A stretch of DNA of 64,000 nt from an uncultured Porphyromonadaceae bacterium (lineage in GTDB: Bacteria; Bacteroidota; Bacteroidia; Bacteroidales; Muribaculaceae): assembly GCA_947567425.1 (NCBI GenBank), contig CANOLV010000001.1, positions 1 to 64,000 on the forward strand, written 5' to 3'. Position 1 is the first letter of the stretch; each line of letters begins with the position of its first letter. This document shows positions 56,640 through 64,000 of the stretch, piece after piece. A model generated the notes under the pieces. It worked only from the letters and a program-made list of their open reading frames with translations. It was not told the origin of the DNA and searched no databases. Position numbers and translations under genes: made by a program.

Positions 56640-57395
56640 ATGAAAATTGCCCTTATTGGTTACGGAAAAATGGGCCATGCGATTGAGCAGATTGCCATCG
56701 CGAGAGGCCACAGCATAGTATGCACGATCGATGCCGACAACGCCGAAGAATTTGATTCGGAAGCATTCGCATCGGCAGATGTCGCCATCGAATTTTCTAC
56801 TCCCGCCACAGCCGTCGACAACTATCTGAAAGCCTTCAGCCGAGGTGTGAAAGTCGTGTCGGGCACCACCGGATGGCTAAGCCGTATGCCGGAAGTCAAA
56901 GCATTGTGCCAAGATGGAGGCGCCACGCTTTTCTGGACATCCAACTTCTCGCTCGGGGTCAACATATTCTTCGCTCTCAACAGATACTTAGCTGCCATTA
57001 TGGCCGGATTCCCCCAGTATACGCCCTCGCTTGAAGAGATCCACCACATCCACAAACTCGACCATCCCTCCGGCACTGCAATAACTCTCGCGCAGGGCAT
57101 AATGGACGTGGATCCAGCCATAGCGTCATGGGCAGAGACTGAACAGCCTGCCGACAAGTCGGTTCTGAAAGTGAATGCCGTGCGCGAAGGAGAAGTCCCC
57201 GGAACACACATTATCCGCTGGGACAGCGACGTCGACACTCTGACCATCGAGCACCGCGCCAAAAGCCGTCAGGGATTTGCCCTCGGTGCCGTCATCGCCG
57301 CCGAATGGGCCGCTTCACGTCAGGGATGGCTCACCATGGACGAGATGATGCACTCGCTCATCTCCCGTTCCGAGCTTCTCGACATCGTCAGATAA
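56640..57395 (+). CDS. dapB: 4-hydroxy-tetrahydrodipicolinate reductase
   Basis: A cytoplasmic NAD(P)H-dependent reductase of lysine and diaminopimelate biosynthesis, 251 residues, normal for Bacteroidetes. The dinucleotide-binding start MKIALIGYGKMGHAIEQIA is followed by the catalytic and substrate-binding block EEIHHIHKLDHPSGTAITLA, where the paired histidines, lysine and SGTA are family-defining. Its promoter lies 22 bases upstream of the ATG. lepB follows after 38 bases with no terminator, so dapB, lepB, the WbqC gene and glxK probably form one operon. Confidence 0.95.
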   Translation: MKIALIGYGKMGHAIEQIAIARGHSIVCTIDADNAEEFDSEAFASADVAIEFSTPATAVDNYLKAFSRGVKVVSGTTGWLSRMPEVKALCQDGGATLFWTSNFSLGVNIFFALNRYLAAIMAGFPQYTPSLEEIHHIHKLDHPSGTAITLAQGIMDVDPAIASWAETEQPADKSVLKVNAVREGEVPGTHIIRWDSDVDTLTIEHRAKSRQGFALGAVIAAEWAASRQGWLTMDEMMHSLISRSELLDIVR

Positions 57396-57433
57396 CATGT
57401 TTTCATCCCCCTCCCTAATATCCCCACTGAATA

Positions 57434-58915
57434 ATGGACAATAACTCAGCCACAAAAGATAACAACGCCATAAGCGATTTCAAACGCCGCATCAAAGAGA
57501 CCAAGCCAACACGCTGGATCAGATTCGCCATAGTAGCCCTGATCTTTACCGCATGGGTGGCGTGGCTCGGAAGCTGGTGGGTGTTGATTTTTCTGATTCT
57601 GCTCTTCGACATCTACATCACCGGCTACATACCCCTGACATGGTGGAAAAAGAGCAAAAACCCCGTCGTCAAGGCTGTGATGAGCTGGGTCGATGCCATT
57701 CTTTACGCATTGATTCTTGTCTACTTCGTATTCACATTCGTCGGACAGAACTACGCCATACCGTCATCTTCGCTCGAAAAGACGCTCCTCGTCGGCGACT
57801 ATCTGTGGGTCAACAAGATGGCCTACGGTCCGAGAGTGCCCATGACTCCCGTGCATTTTCCTCTCGTGCAGAACCGCATGCCGATCATCGACACCAAGAG
57901 CTATACCGAATGGCCCAGCTGGAAATACCGTCGCCTTAAAGGATTCGGCAATGTCGAAAGGGGCGACATCGTGGTCTTCAACTTCCCGCAGGGCGACACC
58001 GTCTGCACAAAATACATGGAATCGCCCGAGACATACTACGACCTCGTAAAGAAATACGGACGTTTCACCATCAAAAACAATCCTCAGGTATTCGGCGACG
58101 TGATATATGTGCCGGTCGACCGCCGGCAGAACTACGTCAAGAGAGCGGTAGGACTGCCTGGAGAGACCATACAGATCATCGCCGATACGATATATATCGA
58201 CGGACGGCCGATACCGCAGCCCGAGAATGTCCAGCACAACTACTTTTTCCAAGTCAACGGCGGACTTTCCGAAGCCGACTGGGAAAACCTCGGCATAGCG
58301 CCCGACGATCGTTTCGATTGGAATGTCGACGCCGCCACTGCCTCGGCCAACGGTTTTGAGGTCAACCCCGACAGAACTGTCCCGGCCATCTATGTGGCGC
58401 CGCTCACTCCGGCCATGCGTGCCACGCTTGAAGCCGACCCACGGGTGTCGTCCATAGTCAAGGCCTCTACCATGTCCATTCCGCTCTTCCCCGAAGTGAC
58501 GGCCGCAGATTGGACCGTGGCCGACTACGGCCCGCTTTGGATTCCTAAGAAAGGAGCCTCGATCAGCCTCGACGAAGAAGCCTGGCACCGCTACAGCCGC
58601 GTGATCCGAAACTACGAAGGACACCCCGAAGCATACATCGATGCCGACGGCACAGTATATATCGACGGAAAGCCTGCCAAGGACTACACTTTCACCATGG
58701 ATTATTACTTTATGATGGGCGACAACCGCGACAACTCCTCCGACTCGCGCTTCTGGGGATTTGTGCCTGAGGACCACATCGTAGGCCGTCCATGGAGGGT
58801 GCTCGTCTCGTTTGACAAGGATAAGGGCCTCTTCAGCGGCAAAATCCGCTGGAACCGTGTGTTTAAGGATGCTAACCCCGACAAGCCCGCGTTCTCCACA
58901 TCCGACAGCAAATAA
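57434..58915 (+). CDS. lepB: Signal peptidase I
   Basis: The membrane enzyme that removes signal peptides from exported proteins. N-terminal transmembrane segments lie at about residues 28-60 and 85-105. The catalytic serine is Ser113 in IPSSSLEKTLLVGD and the general-base lysine is Lys236 in NYVKRAVGLPGE, with the closing signature MGDNRDNSSDSRFWG near residue 430. At 493 residues it is much longer than the 324-residue Escherichia coli enzyme; an insertion of roughly 130 residues lies between the lysine block and the closing motif, as in other Bacteroidales enzymes. It is central to the secretion of the many enzymes in this window. Confidence 0.95.
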   Translation: MDNNSATKDNNAISDFKRRIKETKPTRWIRFAIVALIFTAWVAWLGSWWVLIFLILLFDIYITGYIPLTWWKKSKNPVVKAVMSWVDAILYALILVYFVFTFVGQNYAIPSSSLEKTLLVGDYLWVNKMAYGPRVPMTPVHFPLVQNRMPIIDTKSYTEWPSWKYRRLKGFGNVERGDIVVFNFPQGDTVCTKYMESPETYYDLVKKYGRFTIKNNPQVFGDVIYVPVDRRQNYVKRAVGLPGETIQIIADTIYIDGRPIPQPENVQHNYFFQVNGGLSEADWENLGIAPDDRFDWNVDAATASANGFEVNPDRTVPAIYVAPLTPAMRATLEADPRVSSIVKASTMSIPLFPEVTAADWTVADYGPLWIPKKGASISLDEEAWHRYSRVIRNYEGHPEAYIDADGTVYIDGKPAKDYTFTMDYYFMMGDNRDNSSDSRFWGFVPEDHIVGRPWRVLVSFDKDKGLFSGKIRWNRVFKDANPDKPAFSTSDSK

Positions 58916-58937
58916 CTCCAACAACACTTCCGAATCC

Positions 58938-59552
58938 ATGAGCCGATCACCGCTTGTCATATATCCCGACACGTCGCTTATCATTCCGCCGGTCTACTGC
59001 GGAAGCGTGAGGCTCTACGCCGCCATGGCCATGTTCGACAGTGTGGTGTTCGACTACGGGCGTCGGTTCAATAAGCGAGAAAAAGAGTGCCACCGATGCT
59101 CCATCGAAGGCCCCAACGGAATGCAGCGCCTGACCGTGCCGCTCGAAAAGCCGCAACAATGGCACTCCACCCTGATGAAAGATGTGAAAGTGTCGGCCCA
59201 CGGCGAGTGGTGGCACGTCCACTGGGGTGCCATCGAATCGGCCTACGGACGCACACCCTATTTTGAATACTACGCCGACAAGCTCCTGCCGGCATTCTCC
59301 GGGAAGATAGAGTCGCTCGTTCAGCTCGACTCCGTCATCCACAATTTCTGCCTCGACGCGCTTGGCATAGTCCAGCACCCTGATCCGTCCCGGATTCAGC
59401 GCGACATTCCCCCCGTCAGCGACGTTCCATACTATCAGATATGGGCCTCCCGCCATGGATTCACTCCTGGACTGAGCGTGCTCGACCTTATTTTCAACAT
59501 GGGACCGGAAGCCCCTCTGATTCTCCACCGGATGGCCGGAGGCACACGATGA
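58938..59552 (+). CDS. WbqC-family protein
   Basis: A 204-residue cytoplasmic protein of the WbqC family, whose members often sit in surface polysaccharide loci but are not firmly characterised. Visible tracts are FDSVVFDYGRRFNKREKECH, LEKPQQWHSTLMKDVKVSAH and YFEYYADKLLPAF. The ATG at 58938, 22 bases after the lepB stop, is chosen because the longer frame overlaps lepB by over 100 bases. Its TGA overlaps the glycerate kinase ATG by four bases, so the two are translationally coupled. The role is unknown. Confidence 0.82.
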   Translation: MSRSPLVIYPDTSLIIPPVYCGSVRLYAAMAMFDSVVFDYGRRFNKREKECHRCSIEGPNGMQRLTVPLEKPQQWHSTLMKDVKVSAHGEWWHVHWGAIESAYGRTPYFEYYADKLLPAFSGKIESLVQLDSVIHNFCLDALGIVQHPDPSRIQRDIPPVSDVPYYQIWASRHGFTPGLSVLDLIFNMGPEAPLILHRMAGGTR

Positions 59553-60604
59553 AAATAATCCTTGCCTTTGACAAATACAAGGGTTGCCTGACTGCCGACC
59601 GCCTCTGCGAAGTGGCGGCCGAGGCTCTGCATTCCCGGTTCGGAGATGCCGTCGTGATCATATCCATGCCTATGTCCGACGGAGGCGAGGGCATGCGCAC
59701 TGTGCTCGACCGCATCTACGCCTCGCGGACCAATGCCCCGTGCTTCGTCGAAGCCGCCGAATGGTGCGGACTTGCGAAGTTGCCTCCCGACAGGCGCAAT
59801 CCCGCCCTGCAGTCAACCTATCCGCTTGGTCAGGCAATAGCCCGCCACCTCAAATCAGGAGCCAGGGACTTTGTCGTCGGACTCGGAGGATCGGCCACTA
59901 ACGATGCGGGCACCGGAATGCTGCAGGCTTTGGGATACCGATTTTTCGACCATGACGGAGTGTTGATAGAGCACCGTCTTTGTGGACGGTTGCTATCATC
60001 CATTGCGTCAATCGACGGGTCTGAGGCATTGCCGGAGCTGAAAGATGCCGTTTTTACGTCGATATGCGATGTCGACGCCCCTCTTTACGGCCCTGAAGGA
60101 GCCGCTTTCACATTTGCACCCCAGAAGGGTGCATCGCCAGACATGGTGGAAATGCTTGATGCCGGATTGCGAAGTTTCGCACAGGTCGCTGCCGACGGGG
60201 CAGCCGACTCGCCGGGCGACGGTGCCGCAGGAGGCCTCGGATTCGGAATGCGCATATTCCTTAATTCACGCATGATGCCTGGAGCCGAATACATTCTTAA
60301 AGCCTACGGTTTTGACCTCGATGCCGCCGATGCCGACATTATCATCACGGGCGAAGGACGCTCCGACCAACAGACATTAATGGGCAAAGTCCCCGCCGCC
60401 GTGCTTGCCCACGGGCGCAGGCTCGGCACACCAGTCTGCCTCGTCTCCGGAGCCGTAGCCGACTCCGACTCTCTACGCAAAGCCGGATTCGCACAGATCG
60501 TCCCTGTCACTCCTCCCGGCATGCCTCTCGACACCGCCATGCGCCCCGACATCGCCGCCGGTTACCTCCGAGATGCCCTCCTCCGGCTTAATATCACACA
60601 CTAA
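59549..60604 (+). CDS. glxK: Glycerate kinase (GlxK type)
   Basis: A cytoplasmic kinase that phosphorylates D-glycerate, 351 residues, of the glycerate kinase type-1 fold. It starts MKIILAFDKYKGCLTADRL, with VISMPMSDGGEGMRTVLDRI and the glycine-rich VVGLGGSATNDAGTGMLQAL, then TFAPQKGAS and ITGEGRSDQQTLMGKVP near the C-terminus, all family signatures. I chose the ATG at 59549, which overlaps the WbqC stop as ATGA; the longer frame overlaps that gene by more than 100 bases. It closes the dapB-lepB-WbqC-glxK run, with no clear terminator after it. Confidence 0.93.
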   Translation: MKIILAFDKYKGCLTADRLCEVAAEALHSRFGDAVVIISMPMSDGGEGMRTVLDRIYASRTNAPCFVEAAEWCGLAKLPPDRRNPALQSTYPLGQAIARHLKSGARDFVVGLGGSATNDAGTGMLQALGYRFFDHDGVLIEHRLCGRLLSSIASIDGSEALPELKDAVFTSICDVDAPLYGPEGAAFTFAPQKGASPDMVEMLDAGLRSFAQVAADGAADSPGDGAAGGLGFGMRIFLNSRMMPGAEYILKAYGFDLDAADADIIITGEGRSDQQTLMGKVPAAVLAHGRRLGTPVCLVSGAVADSDSLRKAGFAQIVPVTPPGMPLDTAMRPDIAAGYLRDALLRLNITH

Positions 60605-60649
60605 TTCCGCGCCGAAAGCAAAAACTGCTCCACAAAACACGCACATTTA

Positions 60650-60681
60650 TTTGCACATATCAATATTTATCCCTATATTCG
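60650..60681 (+). promoter_or_regulatory. Promoter of the C10 peptidase homologue
   Basis: TTTG at 60650-60653 and TATATTCG at 60674-60681 are separated by 20 bases. The -7 has one mismatch. A leader of about 125 bases follows, in which I see no strong hairpin. Confidence 0.5.
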
Positions 60682-60812
60682 CAAAAATCACCTCAACCTA
60701 AGAAGGTTTACACCTCAGAAACAACTGCCCCGATCCCATCCCTCTTCCCGCGCCGCCACCATACGGACACTTCAAATCAACCAATCATCCCCTAACCTCA
60801 ATCCATTAAATT

Positions 60813-62069
60813 ATGAAAGTTAGCTCATTACTCCTATTACTCGCATTGTTGGTATCATGCACCGCTGACAACCCAGATTTGGTCGCAAATTTCGGTTCTC
60901 ACGACAATCATGTCTCTGAAAATAAAGTTTCAGAACAAGAAGCTAAAGACATCTTGTTAAGTTCAATGTCAGTAATTTCCTCAAACAGATCCCGGGGATC
61001 CGACTTTACAATATCTACATTGTCAGTTATAACCAAAAGCGATGTAGGCCGAAGTGGTATTAACCCCTCTGTTAATGACACATTATTCTACATTTTTGAT
61101 TTTGATGACTCCAAAGGATATGCTATAATGGCAGCAGACGACAGAACAACTCCAATATATGCTATAGTCGACAACGGCAGTTTTAATTCTAACCACAATT
61201 CCAAAAGCAATGTCATACTATCTGCCATATTAAAAAAATCAGCAGATATTCTTCTAAACGACGCCAACGTTATTAGCAGAGGTAAGGGGCCATTAGTACC
61301 CAGTCTACCTCCTCAACGACCCGACGAACCCGCCATTCCCATAAATATGGACTCTGTTGGACCTTTGGTCACAGTTAATTGGGGGCAGGGTTTCCCATTC
61401 AACACATATTGCGATGTAGATACTCTGTCATCCACAACTGTTGCCATGGCTCAAATTATGTCATATTATATGTATCCGTCTTATGTAGAATGGACACACA
61501 ACGGCACTACATATTCATCCGAAATTGATTGGGAATGCATTCTGAAAGAAAACAAGTTTGACTGGGAAAAAGAAAAAGCTCAATCGCAGATTGCATACCT
61601 TATGGGATATCTTGAACATCAGTTTGTTGAATATGATACCTATTTTGATGAAAGATACGTACTTTCCGATTTTGCCATCGACTGGCTGAATAATACTGGC
61701 TACTTCAACCTCAATCATTTTGATGCTTTTGACCTCAACTCAGTTCGTAAATCCATACAATACGGAAGATGCTCACTCATCAGAGGATATGTCGGATTAG
61801 GAATTGACGATATTGGTTTCGAATTTTATGAAGGAGAGCATATATGGCTGTTGGACGGATATCTATCCCAATATTACATCGAAGACACAATTGATCCTAT
61901 AGAACTGTTTCATTGCAATTGGGGTTGGGATGGAGACATGAACGGATACTACTCATCCGAGCTTTTCTCTAATAAGAGCTTAGTAATTGGCGACTCTGGT
62001 GTCAACCATTCCAATAAAGAATTCAACTATTACTTTATGACTCAATACTCCTCATTCAAAAGAAAATGA
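60813..62069 (+). CDS. C10 (streptopain-like) peptidase homologue lacking the catalytic cysteine
   Basis: A lipoprotein (LVSC, Cys16) of 418 residues with the C10/SpeB peptidase layout: propeptide-like region (about 40-175; DSKGYAIMAADDRTTPIYAI), then VTVNWGQGFPFNTYC and the segment that in active members reads GCVATAMAQ. Here it reads SSTTVAMAQIM, so the catalytic cysteine position is Ser207. The catalytic histidine is kept as His343 in YEGEHIWLLDGY, as is the oxyanion/tryptophan region FHCNWGWDGDMNGYY. It is probably a non-proteolytic binding or inhibitor-interacting homologue, or a serine variant of unknown activity. The gene is AT-richer than the core genes before it, and its stop overlaps the next ATG. 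Confidence 0.85.
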   Translation: MKVSSLLLLLALLVSCTADNPDLVANFGSHDNHVSENKVSEQEAKDILLSSMSVISSNRSRGSDFTISTLSVITKSDVGRSGINPSVNDTLFYIFDFDDSKGYAIMAADDRTTPIYAIVDNGSFNSNHNSKSNVILSAILKKSADILLNDANVISRGKGPLVPSLPPQRPDEPAIPINMDSVGPLVTVNWGQGFPFNTYCDVDTLSSTTVAMAQIMSYYMYPSYVEWTHNGTTYSSEIDWECILKENKFDWEKEKAQSQIAYLMGYLEHQFVEYDTYFDERYVLSDFAIDWLNNTGYFNLNHFDAFDLNSVRKSIQYGRCSLIRGYVGLGIDDIGFEFYEGEHIWLLDGYLSQYYIEDTIDPIELFHCNWGWDGDMNGYYSSELFSNKSLVIGDSGVNHSNKEFNYYFMTQYSSFKRK

Positions 62070-63325
62070 AATCAAGGCAATTTTATATGTGGATTTATAT
62101 GCTTTGCACGCTGATATGCGTGCAAGGCATAGTCGCTTGCGGTGACGACCCCGAGCCTGTAGTCGAGCCGGAACCCGACACACCCGACACACCCGATCCA
62201 GTCATAACCGAATGGCACAGTTGGTTTGACACGGCGGGCGAATATAAATGGCCGATATTCTGGGCTTATGATGACGATCCGAGCTACATATATGGACCAG
62301 GAAAATACGAATTTAATGTACCCTCAACCGGTACTGATTTTTCTTTCTTCTTCCCTCTTGGATCAAATCGAAGCATGTGGATGAATTTTAACGAAATGTT
62401 CTATTTTTACAATCCACAAACACCAAATTCTGCAGCTCTCGCATCTTTTCTATATGGTGTAAAGTTTAAAGGCTCAAAATCTTCATATTCCTTTGAATTC
62501 AGTGCCAATCATACAGATGAAAAGCGAGAATTGACCGTCTGTTTCCGCAACGGATATTACGGGTCTATTTCCTATCTGTTCGTACAAGATGCCGGGAATA
62601 CGAATATCAAGACTAATGAAGGAAGCATGGCATGGAAATCGGAACGACATCTGATTGATGCAAAAAAACGAAAGACATTGTGCCATTCCGACGGAGAGAA
62701 ATTCTCCATGCGCTGCATCAACTACGACAATCTCGAGATCGAATCACTTACCGTAAACAATGAGGCGGTCGACATCACCGACAGACATTATGTCAAATCC
62801 GGAGAATCGACATTCTCCACCGACAATGACATACTGACATTCGATATTGCAAAAAACGATTCCGGGATTCAGCTCGACTATAAGATCTCAGTCAGATCCG
62901 CCGGACAAGAATATTACCTGACTGTCCAACAGCCGGCCGACAGCCACACCACGACGGAATTCTGTGAGCGCCGTGACCCGGTTTGGACCATGGACGACGG
63001 CACAACATGGACCGGATCAAAAGTATTCAAGATTCCCTACGAAGGAGCCGAGTTTGAAATCACCAACACCAACTACTCCATATATTCCCGATTGGAAATT
63101 CTTATGAATGGAGAAGCCAATCCATTTCTCGGGCCCATCAGCAATTTTATGTATGTGGAGGGCGGGAAAAACGAACCGATTAAAATCAAGATCTTCCGCA
63201 ACTATTTCAATGAAGAGCATGTGTTTGAAGTAAAGATGCTGTCGACCAACGACTATCTACAATATGACGAATATTCCATTTTTACTTTTGTACAAGCTCC
63301 TAAATACGGCGTTTGGCAGGATTAA
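62066..63325 (+). CDS. Surface lipoprotein with three BACON-like beta repeats
   Basis: A lipoprotein (IVAC, Cys25, followed by GDDPEP, a surface-export-like acidic stretch) of 419 residues. After a Pro/Asp/Glu-rich linker (28-48), three beta modules each end in a VQ-x-A motif: SYLFVQDAG (about 170-178), YLTVQQPAD (about 290-298) and FTFVQAP (about 409-415), the pattern of BACON-like or related Ig-type domains. No enzyme motif is visible. Its ATG overlaps the peptidase homologue's TGA, so the two are co-translated and may form a complex. C10 peptidases in Bacteroides are often paired with inhibitor-like genes, but this protein is not recognisably such an inhibitor. Confidence 0.78.
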   Translation: MKSRQFYMWIYMLCTLICVQGIVACGDDPEPVVEPEPDTPDTPDPVITEWHSWFDTAGEYKWPIFWAYDDDPSYIYGPGKYEFNVPSTGTDFSFFFPLGSNRSMWMNFNEMFYFYNPQTPNSAALASFLYGVKFKGSKSSYSFEFSANHTDEKRELTVCFRNGYYGSISYLFVQDAGNTNIKTNEGSMAWKSERHLIDAKKRKTLCHSDGEKFSMRCINYDNLEIESLTVNNEAVDITDRHYVKSGESTFSTDNDILTFDIAKNDSGIQLDYKISVRSAGQEYYLTVQQPADSHTTTEFCERRDPVWTMDDGTTWTGSKVFKIPYEGAEFEITNTNYSIYSRLEILMNGEANPFLGPISNFMYVEGGKNEPIKIKIFRNYFNEEHVFEVKMLSTNDYLQYDEYSIFTFVQAPKYGVWQD

Positions 63326-63338
63326 TATCCTGCCAAAC
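63311..63338 (+). terminator. Terminator overlapping the lipoprotein stop codon
   Basis: GTTTGGCAGGAT (63311-63322) pairs perfectly with ATCCTGCCAAAC (63327-63338) around a loop containing the TAA stop, followed by TTATTTTAAG. Confidence 0.75.
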
Positions 63339-63485
63339 TTATTTTAAGAGCGATCTCTTCCGACCAGCTTATCCGACTAAGGGTGCACACACCGAATACT
63401 CACAGAATATTTATACATTAAAGACCTTTTAATTGATATTCATTAATTAATTTTTACATACATAAAAATTTATCGCCACAATCCA

Positions 63486-63514
63486 TTGCCAATTCACAGA
63501 TTTCATTACCTTTG
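63486..63514 (+). promoter_or_regulatory. Promoter of the last gene
   Basis: TTG at 63486-63488 and TACCTTTG at 63507-63514 are separated by 18 bases. The AT-rich stretch from 63341 to 63480 shows nothing else. Confidence 0.6.
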
Positions 63515-63556
63515 CACAAAACCAACCTTAAAATAAATTATTAACCCTTAATCCTT

Positions 63557-64000
63557 ATGCGAAGATTTAAACTTCAACTGTCGCTGAGCATTGCCGTCCT
63601 GGCAACAATGCTCGCCGGACTGGCAGGATATCGCATCCAGGCCAACGTGACCGCCGAATCGCCAACGGCCACATTAAATACCGAGTCACTAACCCCGTTG
63701 CCCGACGACTTTGTTCCCAAGAAGATGCTTCGCAAAGGATCCGCAGCCAAAGCCATGGAGGCTTCCCAGGTCAGCGGACATTATGCCGAATGGGACGAAA
63801 TAGCCACTTCCAACGGCTCCACAGGCTATCAGAGCATGACTGAGATAATCGTTGCCGACGACAACAGTGTTACCGTCAAGAACCTCTATAACCTCGGATT
63901 CAACGTCACCGGAACTTTCGACCCCGAAGCCGCCACCATTACCGTACCCTCCCAGTTTGCCTTCAACGAGTCACCCTACGGCGACTTCTGGTTCTGCTAC
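63557..64000 (+). CDS. Secreted protein of unknown function, 3' end outside the window
   Basis: The first 148 codons of a gene that runs off the window. The ATG at 63557 begins MRRFKLQLSLSIAVLATM with a hydrophobic stretch LAGLAGYRIQA, a typical signal peptide. The following region (about residues 45-148) has YAEWDEIATSNGSTGYQSMT and TEIIVADDNSVTVKNLYNLG, a beta-rich pattern as in secreted Bacteroidetes proteins with repeated beta modules, but I do not recognise a family. A good promoter lies 43 bases upstream. Confidence 0.75.
   Translation, partial: MRRFKLQLSLSIAVLATMLAGLAGYRIQANVTAESPTATLNTESLTPLPDDFVPKKMLRKGSAAKAMEASQVSGHYAEWDEIATSNGSTGYQSMTEIIVADDNSVTVKNLYNLGFNVTGTFDPEAATITVPSQFAFNESPYGDFWFCY

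Noticed and set aside
57764..58984. A 406-codon open frame on the minus strand across lepB
   Set aside because: The plus strand carries all signal peptidase I motifs over the same bases; the minus frame has no recognisable domain and is a by-product of codon bias.
60813..62069. Calling the C10 homologue an active cysteine protease
   Set aside because: The catalytic cysteine position is serine, so activity cannot be assumed.

Overview
The window looks like a Bacteroidales chromosome, most plausibly of the Muribaculaceae or a close relative. The evidence is paired SusC/SusD genes, many secreted or lipoprotein glycoside hydrolases in one operon, a BtuB/BtuG vitamin B12 locus, type IX-like C-terminal tails, and promoters of the Bacteroidetes type (TTTG, about 20 bases, TAnnTTTG) with almost no Shine-Dalgarno sequences. 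The family-level placement is inference.

Region 1 (1-4987): a SusC/SusD pair reading left, with SusD present only as an N-terminal fragment that meets a stop near the window edge. A secreted CE1-type esterase reads right and ends at a bidirectional terminator. Region 2 (5024-32963): a polysaccharide utilization operon of about 27 kb on the minus strand. In transcription order it holds an AraC regulator, a sugar isomerase of the arabinose/fucose type, GH29, GH95, GH78, GH78, GH29, GH31, SusC, SusD, GH28, GH3 and a GH106-like protein. Together these would bind and import a fucose-, rhamnose- and galacturonate-containing plant glycan, take it apart, and isomerise a released sugar.

Region 3 (33085-36104): housekeeping and small genes (DJ-1/PfpI, branched-chain aminotransferase, HD-domain protein, GNAT acetyltransferase). 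Region 4 (36174-42170): a plus-strand CAZyme operon (GH43, GH31, GH97) with a strong promoter and a terminator-like hairpin in its leader. The GH31 gene is split by one in-frame TAG where relatives of this family usually have glutamine.

Region 5 (42215-52567): a vitamin B12 acquisition locus. A cobalamin riboswitch with a start-codon-blocking hairpin is followed by BtuB, BtuG, a second surface lipoprotein, and three secreted proteins with type IX-like tails. Two of these share an N-terminal domain I cannot name, and two share a beta-propeller. This is the best candidate for an incompletely described system.

Region 6 (52603-60604): core genes: metK behind a SAM-II-like element and an intrinsic terminator, then a PpiD/SurA-type chaperone, dapB, lepB, a WbqC-family gene and glycerate kinase. 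Region 7 (60650-64000): an AT-richer accessory segment with a C10-family peptidase homologue whose catalytic cysteine position is serine, a translationally coupled repeat-containing lipoprotein, and the start of a secreted protein running off the window. I saw no rRNA, tRNA, CRISPR array, transposase or phage genes.
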